20,147 nucleotides of DNA from an uncultured bacterium (GTDB lineage Bacteria > Patescibacteriota > Gracilibacteria > Absconditabacterales > Absconditicoccaceae), in the NCBI GenBank assembly GCA_937906635.1, contig CALCYP010000100.1, positions 1 through 20,147 on the forward strand, given 5' to 3'. This document shows positions 8,775 to 16,695 of the stretch, in pieces. The notes under the pieces are model-generated. The model did no database searches. It was not told the origin of the DNA and saw only the letters and a program-made list of their open reading frames with translations. Numbering within the stretch: position 1 is the first letter of the stretch; every line of letters starts with the position of its first letter. The position numbers and the translations under genes were made by a program.

Positions 8775-8934
8775 TAGTAGTCCTATTCCTACAGTTTTTT
8801 ACAAAGTTTCTTTCTTTGGGTGTTGAGTAACAAAGTCACCACACTTCGGATCTTTCTATCTGTAATCAGATAAATTAATCTTTATTGTGGCGGTATGATA
8901 ATCTTTTTGAATTGAAATTCAAATGAATATTTTT
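8775..8934 (-). repeat. duplicated promoter-leader module, copy A
   Basis: This 160-bp block is nearly identical (one difference seen) to 10851-11010, and weaker similarity continues into both signal peptides. On the - strand it holds a candidate promoter, -35 TTGAAT (8917-8922) and -10 TATCAT (8895-8900) with 16 bp between. A structured leader of about 170 nt follows, including a TATCTG-ATTA-CAGATA hairpin and CTTTG/CAAAG arms. Confidence 0.75.
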
Positions 8935-8945
8935 TTGAGTTTTCG

Positions 8946-8975
8946 AAAAATCCCCAAATGAATTTTGAGGATTTT
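8946..8975 (-). terminator. duplicated terminator module (copy 2)
   Basis: Hairpin AAATCCCCAAATG/AATTTTGAGGATTT with a T-rich tail on the - strand, about 40 bp after the stop of the gene at 9012. It is nearly identical to the hairpins at 7401 and 12537. Confidence 0.65.
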
Positions 8976-9011
8976 GTGTTTTGATTTTTCAGATATTCTT
9001 TAAATTTCTTT

Positions 9012-9833
9012 TTATTCTGTTTGAATATTAATATATTTTAATGAATTTTGTTCATTTAGTTGTAGTGTACATACTTTTTCATTATTATAAAATTCTAATA
9101 AATTATCGTATCCATTGAAGTATTTTTTACAAATATTTGTATTGTTTTTATCTATTATTGTTGATAAGATAATATCATTGTATCATTCGAATATCTTTTC
9201 AAGTCATATTTCTTGTCCACTTAAATTTATTATTTTTATAACACAATTTTCATCTATTTCGTGTTTATCTTGTAGCGATCATTGAAAATTTGGGTATGCT
9301 CAAATTATGTAGTGCCGTTCGAAATTTCTATTTGTTAAATTTTCATATTGAAATTTAAAATCTTCATCTATTCAATTAATTTTTTTTATATTTATTACTC
9401 ATGATGAATTTCATGTTAAGTTCAGTATCTTTTGTTGAAAAAAACTTTTGTTGGTGTCATATGTATGTCTAGGTAAGCAACGTAAACTAAAATCATTTTC
9501 TATTTGTATATATCAATATTGCCCTCGTAATTTTATTCTTTTTATTTCTATTGTATCACCTTTTTGTAAAACATCACTATTGTTTATCAAATCCTTTTTT
9601 ATAAATTTAATAAAAAATGATTCTCATCATCGACTACTTTTAGGAGAATAATATTCGTATAAATTTAGTCAATCAGACTGTCTATTTATATTTATTTTCC
9701 AATTGTTGTTATATGCTGTATATTTTCTTTCTTCTATTTTATCGTTAGAGAAATTAGGTATTTTGTTAAATAAATTATTATTTAATATAATTATCAATAC
9801 AATTATTATGCTAAATTTAATTATACCATTCAT
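9012..9833 (-). CDS. exported hypothetical protein
   Basis: 273 codons with UGA = Gly. Residues 5-18 are hydrophobic (IKFSIIIVLIIILN), giving a signal peptide or N-terminal anchor, so the protein is probably exported. The rest is rich in Asn, Lys and Ile, with scattered aromatic residues and four cysteines, and no catalytic pattern I recognise. About ten in-frame UGA codons mark it as native to code 25. It lies between two UGA-free lipoprotein genes. It begins just downstream of the terminator of the 10790 gene and ends at its own terminator at 8946, so it is probably a separate transcription unit. Confidence 0.65.
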
Positions 9834-9854
9834 TTTATTTTGATTGATAATAAA

Positions 9855-10790
9855 TTAAATTAAAGAGGAAGTTAATAACTTCCTCTTTTTTGATTTTAAA
9901 AGTCATCATAACGATTCTGAAATGTCACGAGTATAAATCATATTACAATAGTTATACTTGCCAACGCCACCATTTGACATATTGTTCAGAAATGTTTTTA
10001 ATCCCATATAATCTTTGCTGGTTTCAAAATCATCTCCAGTGTTACCTTGCAGTGAATTACAGAACCAAATATCAGAAGTATTTATATTACCTGTCCAAAC
10101 TATGCTTACAATTGTATAAAAGTGTGCATATCCTTCAGGTGTTGAACCTAGAAAAATTATTGGTGTTTTGTTCGTGGCTAAATGATTTATCATTGATAAT
10201 GCTATTTGATTATGATTGGTATTATCTTTGCCATACACAATTAGGTCGACACCAACTCGACTAGGATTATCGTACACAAATCCATAATATTGGTAGATTT
10301 TATCTATTCTTGAGCCTAATGTCTACGTTCCTGTTGAATTTTTCATAAAAGTTTTCAATCGTCGTGCTTTATCTAAATCATATACTTCATTGGCCAGTTG
10401 CAATAAACCAGAAGCTCGTCCCACACAACCAACTGCCATAATATAATTACTCCATGAGCAATTCCCTGGGTTATCTTGTAGATTTGTTGGCCAACCATTA
10501 GGGTATGTAGCAGTAGGACTATTATCATTTTGATTAATGTGGTAATATTCAGCCTTATAGATAGGATCAATGCTATATGGGCCTGACGGAACTTGACTCA
10601 GTGAGGTGTATATCCATGATTTTTGACTGCAAACATTACTATTATCAAAATCAAGACATAATTGTTCAGACTGGTTATACTCAGGAGAATTCTCCGAGTT
10701 TTGAATAGCACTTTCTTTTTCGCAAGAGGAAAAACCAATTGCGAAGAACATCATAGCAATAATGCCAACAATTACATTAACTTTTTTCAT
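9855..10790 (-). pseudogene. lipoprotein with papain-like Cys/His pattern, split by an in-frame UAG; UGA-free, probably acquired
   Basis: The signal MKKVNVIVGIIAMMFFAIGF then SSC (Cys23) nearly matches that of the lipoprotein at 8717. The mature part suggests a cysteine peptidase: NPGNCSWSNYIMAVGCVG around Cys111, and EGYAHFYTIVSIV around His223 followed by DIWFCNSLQG. A UAG at 10323-10325 (codon 156) separates them, but the frame continues cleanly for 138 codons to tandem UGA UGA (9903-9908). A strong hairpin begins about 16 bp further on, as if UGA were the donor's stop. Code 25 would read on through the hairpin to TAA at 9855. All of about 20 glycines are GGN. The peptidase call is inference from residue order, not a firm family match. 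Confidence 0.65.
9863..9887. terminator. strong terminator hairpin after the split lipoprotein
   Basis: Perfect 12-bp inverted repeat AAGAGGAAGTTA / TAACTTCCTCTT. On the + strand it runs straight into a T tract; on the - strand the tail is TAATTTAATTT. It lies immediately past the tandem UGA codons of the lipoprotein. Confidence 0.75.
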
Positions 10791-10850
10791 TTTATTTTGA
10801 TATTTTGTTTTTCTGTTTCTTAATAAGAAGAAATCAGAGTTTTTTGTTAA

Positions 10851-11010
10851 TAGTAGTCCTATTCCTACAGTTTTTTACAAAGTTTCTTTCTTTGGGTGTT
10901 GAGTAACAAAGTCACCACACTTCGGATCTTTCTATCTGTAATCAGATAAATTAATCTTTATTGTGGCGGTATGATAATCTTTTTGAGTTGAAATTCAAAT
11001 GAATATTTTT
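10851..11010 (-). repeat. duplicated promoter-leader module, copy B
   Basis: Nearly identical to 8775-8934 (constant offset of 2076 bp). It places the same -35/-10 candidates (10993-10998 and 10971-10976) and the same structured leader upstream of the second lipoprotein. The coding parts after the signal peptides are unrelated. Confidence 0.75.
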
Positions 11011-11014
11011 ATTC

Positions 11015-11132
11015 AAATCACCCCCTAACCCCCTCTTCGATAAAGAGGGGGATTTACAGATATAACTCCCCTTCCTGACTTGCCGAAGGCAATCCCGACT
11101 TCAGCGGGGAAGGAAGGGGTTGGGGGATGATT
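11015..11132. repeat. large GC-rich palindromic repeat after the SLH-esterase gene
   Basis: Outer arms AAATCACCCCCTAACCCC and GGGGTTGGGGGATGATTT enclose inner repeats (CCCCTCTTCGATAAAGAGGGG and CCCCTTCC...GGGGAAGG). It abuts the esterase stop and a related but shorter element abuts the copied esterase 3' end at 13801. Confidence 0.8.
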
Positions 11133-11133
11133 T

Positions 11134-12465
11134 TTATTCTTTTTTCCAGAATTCGTACATCATTTCTGCTGCTCAATTTGGTCGATTGTGTCATCATTCG
11201 TAGTACTTACAGAAAACTACATTTGATCATGGTAGGCAATTTTTGTATTTCACACAATCCATGTCGTATGAATTTTTGTAATTTTCTGTCTCGTTTGAAC
11301 ATTGATTTTGTTTTACTATTTTATTACGAATTTCTTCTCATCAAGCATATCATGCAAGTGGATCATTTGGATTATGAAATATTATCGCTGAGATTGGTGC
11401 TGAGCAGGTTGGAAAGGTCATTGGACTTCAACCAACGATTCATATTCAGTGAATTTGTGCTCATCTTGCACATCACAACATACTGGTAAATCGTCATCAA
11501 AGTGAATGTCAAACTACATAAACTTGTGATAAATCTATACAATAATTTTCTGATATTTCTTTTAATATTTCGTCAAATAGTTTGTAATCTCTAAGTGCTG
11601 AAACTTTGTCTCATGGGTTCATTCGATTCCTTTGAGGTCATTCTTCTGGCAGTCATGCTGGGTAGATTATTATACTGTTTCCATCTCATTTCCTTTCAAT
11701 ATTGTAGTATCAAAGTGCATCGTATGGTTGGGTGCGACCGTGAAATGCAAATATTAATTTTGCTGGTTTTGATTGAGAATAGCTGTTTCATATTTTTGTG
11801 ATGAAATGTCTTTCTATTCAATCAATCATGATGCTTGATGGTGTTGTTGATGGCTTTTTCTTGTTACATCATATTGATGGGTATCAAGGTTGTTGGTTCC
11901 GGTTTTCTGCTTTTCAGTTTATCAAACTTACTGCTAAATGTGCCATCATTCCACGCGTTAGTTCTTGTTCTGGATACAATGAATATTTTGAAAAAATTGA
12001 ATTTTCATCAGCAAAATTTAGGTATTTCTCGTATCGATAATTTGATTTTGTTTTTTTAGTGTTGATTTTGAATGATTCCATTCAAATTTTTAGTCATTCA
12101 ACGTATGTCACATTTTTGTTTGGTTTGAATGTTCAGTCTGGATATCATTGTATTGTTCATATATCTTTTGCGGTACAAACTATATTGTGGAATCGTTCTC
12201 ATGTATTTACATCAGGAAAGCATTCTTCTTCTCGTTCCTGGATTTCTGTGTTTGATGCTAAAAGAGCTATTTTGAGCATTTCTGCACGAGTGATTCATTG
12301 ATCTGGTTTAAATGTTCAGTCTGGATATCATTTTACTACTCCTCTATTTGCTAAATCTGTGATATCTGTCTCGTATTTATTTCAAACAATATCATAAAGT
12401 TGTGATGCCGTTATTCAGCATGTTGTTGTTAATATTGTGAGTGTAAATATGAATCGTTTTTTCAT
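11134..12465 (-). CDS. SLH-domain surface esterase (PHB depolymerase / feruloyl esterase-like)
   Basis: 443 codons with UGA = Gly. A signal peptide (MKKRFIFTLTILTTTCGITA) is followed by two SLH-type repeats at about residues 35-70 and 90-125, both containing GYPDGTFKP, which should hold it at the cell surface. From about residue 218 comes an alpha/beta hydrolase: KLIFAFHGRTQPYDAL (oxyanion region), VVGHSLGGRFTSM (nucleophile Ser321), HNPNDPLAG (Asp368) and YEGGHNRPNGA (His426), a complete triad. Families with this layout deacylate plant or microbial polyesters and esterified glycans. UGA encodes the repeat glycines and those of GHSLGG. The last about 130 bp are duplicated at 13801-13932. Confidence 0.85.
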
Positions 12466-12500
12466 TGTTGGATCATTGTGTAAATTCTTTTTTTATTCAT

Positions 12501-12562
12501 ATCTATTTTCTTTTATTATTCAATGAGTTTTAAAAAAATCCCCAAATTAATTTTGAGGATTT
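12501..12562 (-). terminator. duplicated terminator module (copy 3)
   Basis: Same ATCTATTTTC...TTCAATGAGTTTT segment and AAATCCCCAAATT/AATTTTGAGGATTT hairpin as 7362-7427, here just after the stop of the SLH protein at 12586 and upstream of the SLH-esterase start at 12465. Confidence 0.7.
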
Positions 12563-12585
12563 ATATTATCTTTTGTGATTTAATC

Positions 12586-13635
12586 CTATATGGAAAATAT
12601 ATTTAAGTCCGTATATCATATAGATTCTTCACTTCTTTCTTCTAAGAAATAATATTTATTGTTGTGTCATATTGTTATATCTTCCCAATTTCACATATTT
12701 TTTTGATCATCATAAACTTCTTTTGTTACGGCTCTAATAGCAAATATTTCTCTGTATCAATCTATTCAAGTTACATCGGCTGTCGCTGTTGAATCTTCTA
12801 CAAAAAATGTAATTATGTGAGAATCAAATATATCGTGTCTATCTTCTTCATGAATTTTTCATCAATCCCATTCAATTGTAAGACCTAATTTAATTCAGTA
12901 TTCATCGTTTGTGTATATTGTATAGTGATTAGTGATGTCATGGTCTCAATTACCTCACGATAATGAAACTGGTTGATCAAGTCTATATGATGGATCGTCT
13001 CAATCCATTGCAATTCTCATTAGCATAATCATCACATATCATCTTAGTTCTTTTAATTTTGGATTGTTGTTTTTTATAACTCATATATTATATAATGAAT
13101 TTAAATGTGGAGTATAATATATGTCTTTTCAATCTTTAATTTTGTATAATGACCTTCATACTGCTGTAACGAATTCTGCTCTTGTGACAGTGTCGTAAGG
13201 TCTAAATTTTTCTATTCATATTCACATAATTCATAATTGACATGCTTTTGTCACTCAATTGTCATATTTACTATCCAAATCTGTTGATACATCGGAAAAT
13301 GAGCAGGTCTTTGAGGTATCTGGTTCTCTTTTTAGTATATTAATCAAGTAATTTGACAACATTTTAGCCATAGCAATTCTGTTCAATTGTCCATTCATAT
13401 CGGCTTTTTCAATAGAATCCATAGTCGTAATTCCATTATGATATGCAAAATTGTATGCATTATTAAATTCTTTTGTAAATCAATTTTCTAATATTTCATT
13501 TGGGTTTCACTGATATTTTTCATAATTATTAATATTCCGCCCTTGCTCTTCTTCGGTTAGAAGTTCATCCATTTCAGCGAAGGTAAAAGAGAATCACAAA
13601 CATAATGCTCACAAAAATAATAAAGATTTTTTCAT
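12586..13635 (-). CDS. SLH-domain exported protein
   Basis: 349 codons with UGA = Gly. It starts MKKSLLFLGALCLGFSFTFA, a clear signal peptide. Residues about 75-165 carry SLH-like repeats: MNGQLNRIAMAKMLSNYLIN, then CSFSDV, then VTKACQLGIMGIG, and RPYDTVTRAEFVTAVGRSLY from Arg145. This arrangement recurs in Patescibacteria surface proteins and may bind the cell envelope or S-layer. The C-terminal half (about 200-349) has beta-rich sequence with Asp/Glu/Tyr patches and no motif I recognise. Many UGA codons are in frame, so it is native. It starts 18 bp after a perfect palindrome. Confidence 0.75.
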
Positions 13636-13652
13636 TTTTCCAAATTGTTATG

Positions 13653-13668
13653 TACTAAATATTTAGTA
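13653..13668. promoter_or_regulatory. perfect 16-bp palindrome upstream of the SLH gene
   Basis: TACTAAATATTTAGTA is fully self-complementary and ends 18 bp before the SLH start. Size and position suit a dimeric regulator site. AT-rich promoter-like hexamers lie further upstream. Confidence 0.4.
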
Positions 13669-13750
13669 AGGTATATATATATGCGAAAATCAAGAGATTT
13701 TCTATTATAATATACGATTCAGAATTTAATTTGTAATAAAAAATCTTAAA

Positions 13751-13796
13751 AATCCCCCGGCCTTCGGCCACCCCCTTTCAATAAAGGGGGACAAAA
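13751..13796. repeat. GC-rich palindromic repeat beside the duplicated esterase end
   Basis: Contains GGCCTTCGGCC and the arms CCCCCTTT / AAAGGGGG. It sits directly beside the esterase-fragment copy, just as the larger element at 11015 sits beside the intact gene's end. Confidence 0.7.
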
Positions 13797-13800
13797 TATT

Positions 13801-13932
13801 TTTTTATTAATTTTTCCAGAATTCGTACATAATTTCTGCTGCTCAATTTGGTCGGTTGTGTCATTATTCGTAATATTTACGGAAAACTACATTTGATCAT
13901 GGTAGGCAATTTTTGTATTTTACACAATCCAT
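13801..13932 (-). pseudogene. duplicated 3' fragment of the SLH-esterase gene
   Basis: About 130 bp closely match 11131-11262 at a constant offset of 2670 bp. They cover the last about 43 codons of the esterase, including the catalytic-His region. The copy has a nonsense change (GAA UAA UGA where the gene has GAA UGA UGA), so even the fragment cannot be read through. It lies between the sufC stop and the GC-rich repeat at 13751. Confidence 0.85.
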
Positions 13933-13950
13933 TAAGTAAAGGAGGACAAG

Positions 13951-14667
13951 TTATTTAAATCAATTCTCTTTAATTTTTTCAATTAGTGCTTTGTCTCCTG
14001 TCTCCTCTACTCTACCATCTTTTAGAACGTAAACTTCGTCTATATCAATGTTGTTTATTATCTCAAAATGGTGTGTGATGAAGATGAAACAATTTGTCTC
14101 GTCATTTAGTTCTTGAATCGATTTTGAGATGCTTTTGAATGCATCAACGTCCAATCAACTGTCAATTTCATCCAAAAATATGTACTTTGGCTTGAGGAGT
14201 TTGATTTGCAGTAGTTCTATTTTCCTCTTTTCTCATCAGCTAAATCAAACATTCAAATCTCTTCGCAAAAACTCTTGATCTAATCAAATTTCTTCTATAT
14301 ATGGTATGATGAAATTTTTGAATTTTAGGAATGTGAGATTTTCTCATGTGTGGTTGTTGTAAATTGTCCTGAGAAATTCAAATAATTTGATTCATGGAAT
14401 TTCGGGGATATTTTGAAATGCTAAAAATATTCAAAGTTTCGCCTTTTGATCTGGAGTGAATTCGTTGATTTTTTGTCCGTCTACTATGATTTCTCAGTTT
14501 GTGATTTCGTATTTTGGATGTCACATGATAGTGAGTGCGAGACTTGATTTTCCGCTACCATTTTCTCCCAAAATACAGTAGTTTTTCCCAATTTCAAAAT
14601 TCATATTAATATCTTTCAAGATTTCTTTTTCTTGGACTTGTGAAGTTAGATTTTTTATTTCAAGCAT
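13951..14667 (-). CDS. sufC: SufC, ABC-type ATPase of Fe-S cluster assembly
   Basis: 238 codons with UGA = Gly. SufC powers conformational changes of the SufB scaffold during cluster building. The ABC motifs are complete: Walker A GENGSGKSS (residues 34-42), Q-loop FLAFQNIPEIPG, the SufC-type signature NVGFSGGEKRK (Ser143-Gly145), Walker B YIFLDEIDSGLD (162-173), and the switch histidine in FITHHFE (199/200). LDEIDSGLD distinguishes SufC from most ABC ATPases. UGA supplies both glycines of the signature. The length is close to the family norm of about 250. It is first of the - strand series, with the promoter at 14704-14731. Its expected partner sufB is 6.7 kb downstream. Confidence 0.93.
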
Positions 14668-14703
14668 TGATTTTTTTGAATACTAAAAATATTCATTTTT
14701 TTC

Positions 14704-14731
14704 ATTTTAATAAAGATGTTTTTTATTTCAA
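14704..14731 (-). promoter_or_regulatory. putative sufC promoter
   Basis: On the - strand, TTGAAA (14726-14731), a 16-bp spacer and TAAAAT (14704-14709), about 37 bp before the sufC start. Confidence 0.4.
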
Positions 14732-14742
14732 TTGTATTTTGG

Positions 14743-14770
14743 TTGATTTTTAAAAAAATATATTTATATT
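14743..14770 (+). promoter_or_regulatory. putative promoter of the small membrane protein
   Basis: TTGATT (14743-14748), a 16-bp spacer and TATATT (14765-14770), about 42 bp before the ATG at 14813. It is divergent from the sufC promoter. Confidence 0.35.
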
Positions 14771-14812
14771 TTTCAATGTCAAGATTGAGTGTTAAACAAA
14801 AATTTTATAATT

Positions 14813-15085
14813 ATGGAAAGTATTCTAATTTATTTTGTGCTATTGTTGTTTTATGTTTACAACTATATGTTGGAAATTAAGTTCGACAATAGTGTAAAAC
14901 GAAGAATTTTGGTCCCAATATGGATCATGTCGCTTGTATTGATATTCGCTTATCCTATTTATTTAGGTGGGTTTTATCTCTTACTTCTTATTCCGTCTTA
15001 TGCTTTGTCTTTTGCTTCCTTTCTTTGGGAGGCTAACGATATTGTGTCTAATTGGATACGGAAATATTTATGGTTCCCTTTCTAG
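14813..15085 (+). CDS. small membrane protein of unknown function
   Basis: 90 codons. Three hydrophobic segments: residues 3-18 (SILIYFVLLLFYVYNY), about 34-50 (PIWIMSLVLIFAYPIY), and about 52-65 (GFYLLLLIPSYALSF). It ends with an amphipathic stretch (NDIVSNWIRKYLWFPF). I do not recognise the family. Its only two glycines are GGT GGG, and no UGA is in frame, so the code cannot be judged here. The ATG at 14813 follows a plausible promoter; a GTG at 14789 would extend it by eight residues. The stop codon lies inside the terminator hairpin. Confidence 0.6.
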   Translation: MESILIYFVLLLFYVYNYMLEIKFDNSVKRRILVPIWIMSLVLIFAYPIYLGGFYLLLLIPSYALSFASFLWEANDIVSNWIRKYLWFPF

Positions 15086-15106
15086 GGAGCCTGTTTTTTG
15101 TTTTTC
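15072..15106 (+). terminator. terminator overlapping the stop of the small membrane protein
   Basis: Arms GGTTCCC (15072-15078) and GGGAGCC (15085-15091), with one G-T pair, followed by a T-rich tail. The TAG stop at 15083-15085 lies in the loop/arm. Confidence 0.65.
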
Positions 15107-15124
15107 ATTAACTCTTGTTTTTTT

Positions 15125-15153
15125 TTGAAAAATTTGTATTTTATTTCTATTTA
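15125..15153 (+). promoter_or_regulatory. putative promoter of the winged-helix/Memo pair
   Basis: TTGAAA (15125-15130), a 17-bp spacer and TATTTA (15148-15153), only 16 bp before the ATG at 15170. The transcript would have a very short leader or none. Confidence 0.4.
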
Positions 15154-15169
15154 TTAGTTAAATATTTTT

Positions 15170-15715
15170 ATGGATTTAGAAAAACTTTTTGGTAGTAAGA
15201 CAAAAGTTGATATCTTGAAATATTTGTTGTTTAGGAGGCAATGAGTTTCAATGAGGGCTTTGGAATGAGAGCTTGAGTGGACATTCCCTGCTATAAAAAA
15301 ACAAGTTGATTCTCTGAAATCTGCTGAAATTCTGAATGTGGATACCGATTGAAATTGACGATCAATTTCTATTGAGCCTTGAATTCATGATTTGTTGAAG
15401 CAAATATTTTATTATTGATTAAAATGAAAATTAGTTAATTTGTTTAATTCTTATGAGGTTATGATCGATAAGTATTTTTTCTGAAAGTGTTTTTGAATAA
15501 ATTTGGATATGGATTTAGTTGTGATATACAAAAATATGGAAAAACCTCAGATTGAAAAAATGAAAGAGTCGATTAGTGATATATTCAGGTGATATTTTAT
15601 TGAAGTTGTAAATGTTGTATTTATGTCGAGTGATGAATGGGATAAACGTTATAGATTGGCTGATAGATTTGTGTTGGATATTTTGAGAAATAGCAAGGCT
15701 AACTATAGTAATTAA
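15170..15715 (+). CDS. winged-helix protein with putative nucleotidyltransferase-like C-terminus
   Basis: 181 codons with UGA = Gly. Residues 1-70 look like a winged helix-turn-helix: LFGSKTKVDILKYLLFRRQ, then VSMRALEGELEWTFPAIKKQVDSLKSAEIL, then a wing (VDTDGNGRSISI). Residues about 110-180 have alternating strands and helices (LDMDLVVIYKN, EVVNVVFMSSDEW, RLADRFVLDILRN). They resemble the degenerate nucleotidyltransferase-type sensor domain seen in similar CPR regulators, but that part is tentative. It probably binds DNA. The next gene, the Memo-like protein, starts 33 bp downstream and is probably cotranscribed. The target is unknown. Confidence 0.65.
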
Positions 15716-15748
15716 GAATCAAAAATTAATAATTAATAATTTTTTAAT

Positions 15749-16471
15749 ATGGCTGTTTGTAAAAAAAATACTGATAATAAAATAGCTTTTGATAATGATA
15801 TAGTAATTTCTTCTATCATGTTTGATACTATTTGAGCAGAGAAGAATAGTTTTTTACCAACGATAAAAAAAAGATTTAATGTTGCTATAATTCCGGCTTG
15901 ACACCATATTTATACTTGAGAGCTAAAAGTTTCTTGATATAAGTGGTTAGCAACTAAAACATGAATTTTGTCGTTAGTTATTCCTGTATCATGAAAATGA
16001 ATTTCGTTGTATACTTGAAAACTTGATTGTCTATGAAAAAGTTTTGATGTTGGAGATATTATAAAAATTGCCTTTTTTAGAGATTTTAATGTTGAACTTT
16101 CTGAAACTTGGTTCGAGAAATTGGAATATGATTTGCCTTATCCAAGGATACTTTGAGATTATAAAGAAATTTTTGTTTGTAAAATATGAGATAAAACTCC
16201 AAAAAAGATTTTGAATAAATTTTTTGATTTTTTGTATAACTTATGAAATCTTGTTTTTATTTCTGATTTACATTCCGGTTTACCATTGGATGCTTGCCTT
16301 GATTTAGATGAAGAAACTATAAATTGAAAAAAAGATATTGTCGCTTTTAATCGGTTTTTTTCTTTGGCTGAAAATTTATGAAAAAAAGCGAGATTTGTTT
16401 GATATATAAATTCTGCTGATATTAATTGAAATGTCAAAAGTACGACTGGATTTTGTACTATGGTTTTTTAA
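15749..16471 (+). CDS. divergent Memo-family protein
   Basis: 240 codons with UGA = Gly. The order of motifs resembles Memo (AmmeMemoRadiSam protein B): VAIIPAGHHIYTGELK near residue 50 (family: APHAGY-YSG), then SLVIPVSGKGISLYTGKLD (family: GPSHH...TPLG), FISDLHSGLPLDACLDLDEETI (family: SSDLSH...D--TL), and a C-terminal TTGFCTMVF (family: GYG-AVVF). The histidines that bind metal in human MEMO1 look absent or shifted (PAGHH instead of PHAGY, no His in the GPSH position). This is therefore a diverged member and may not bind iron or copper the same way. No AMMECR1 gene is in the window. It converges on the radical SAM operon. Confidence 0.6.
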
Positions 16472-16695
16472 TTAAAGATTAGCTTTTTTCGATTTTTAGT
16501 ATATTAGAGTTGATACTTTTTTTGTAAAATGAAAAAATACGGCTTAACATGAATAACATGACAAGACATATATTCACCAATATTTTTTCGATAATTCATA
16601 AACCATTTTCATATAAAAAAAAGAATTGATATTAGTTGTCAAACATACCTTTTAAAATAATGAAATGTAAAAAAGATATGATATAAACTAACTTT
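16472..16695. other. convergent intergenic region, no clear gene
   Basis: AT-rich spacer between the converging Memo-like and DUF1848 genes. A weak hairpin AGTAT/ATACT followed by a T run (about 16498-16524) could end the Memo transcript. A 21-codon + strand ORF at 16529-16594 (begins MKKYGLTGITG) has no supporting evidence. Confidence 0.35.

Noticed and set aside
4226..10790. The UGA-free genes as misassembled contaminant DNA
   Set aside because: They alternate with UGA-using genes three times and share spacer style with them, so insertion is more likely; read mapping would still be decisive.
609..13796. CRISPR array from the repeated palindromes
   Set aside because: The repeats are dispersed, unevenly spaced, of several families, and have no spacer units or cas genes.
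16529..16594. A 21-codon + strand ORF between the Memo-like and DUF1848 genes
   Set aside because: No ribosome site, homology or repeat structure supports it; such short ORFs are expected by chance.
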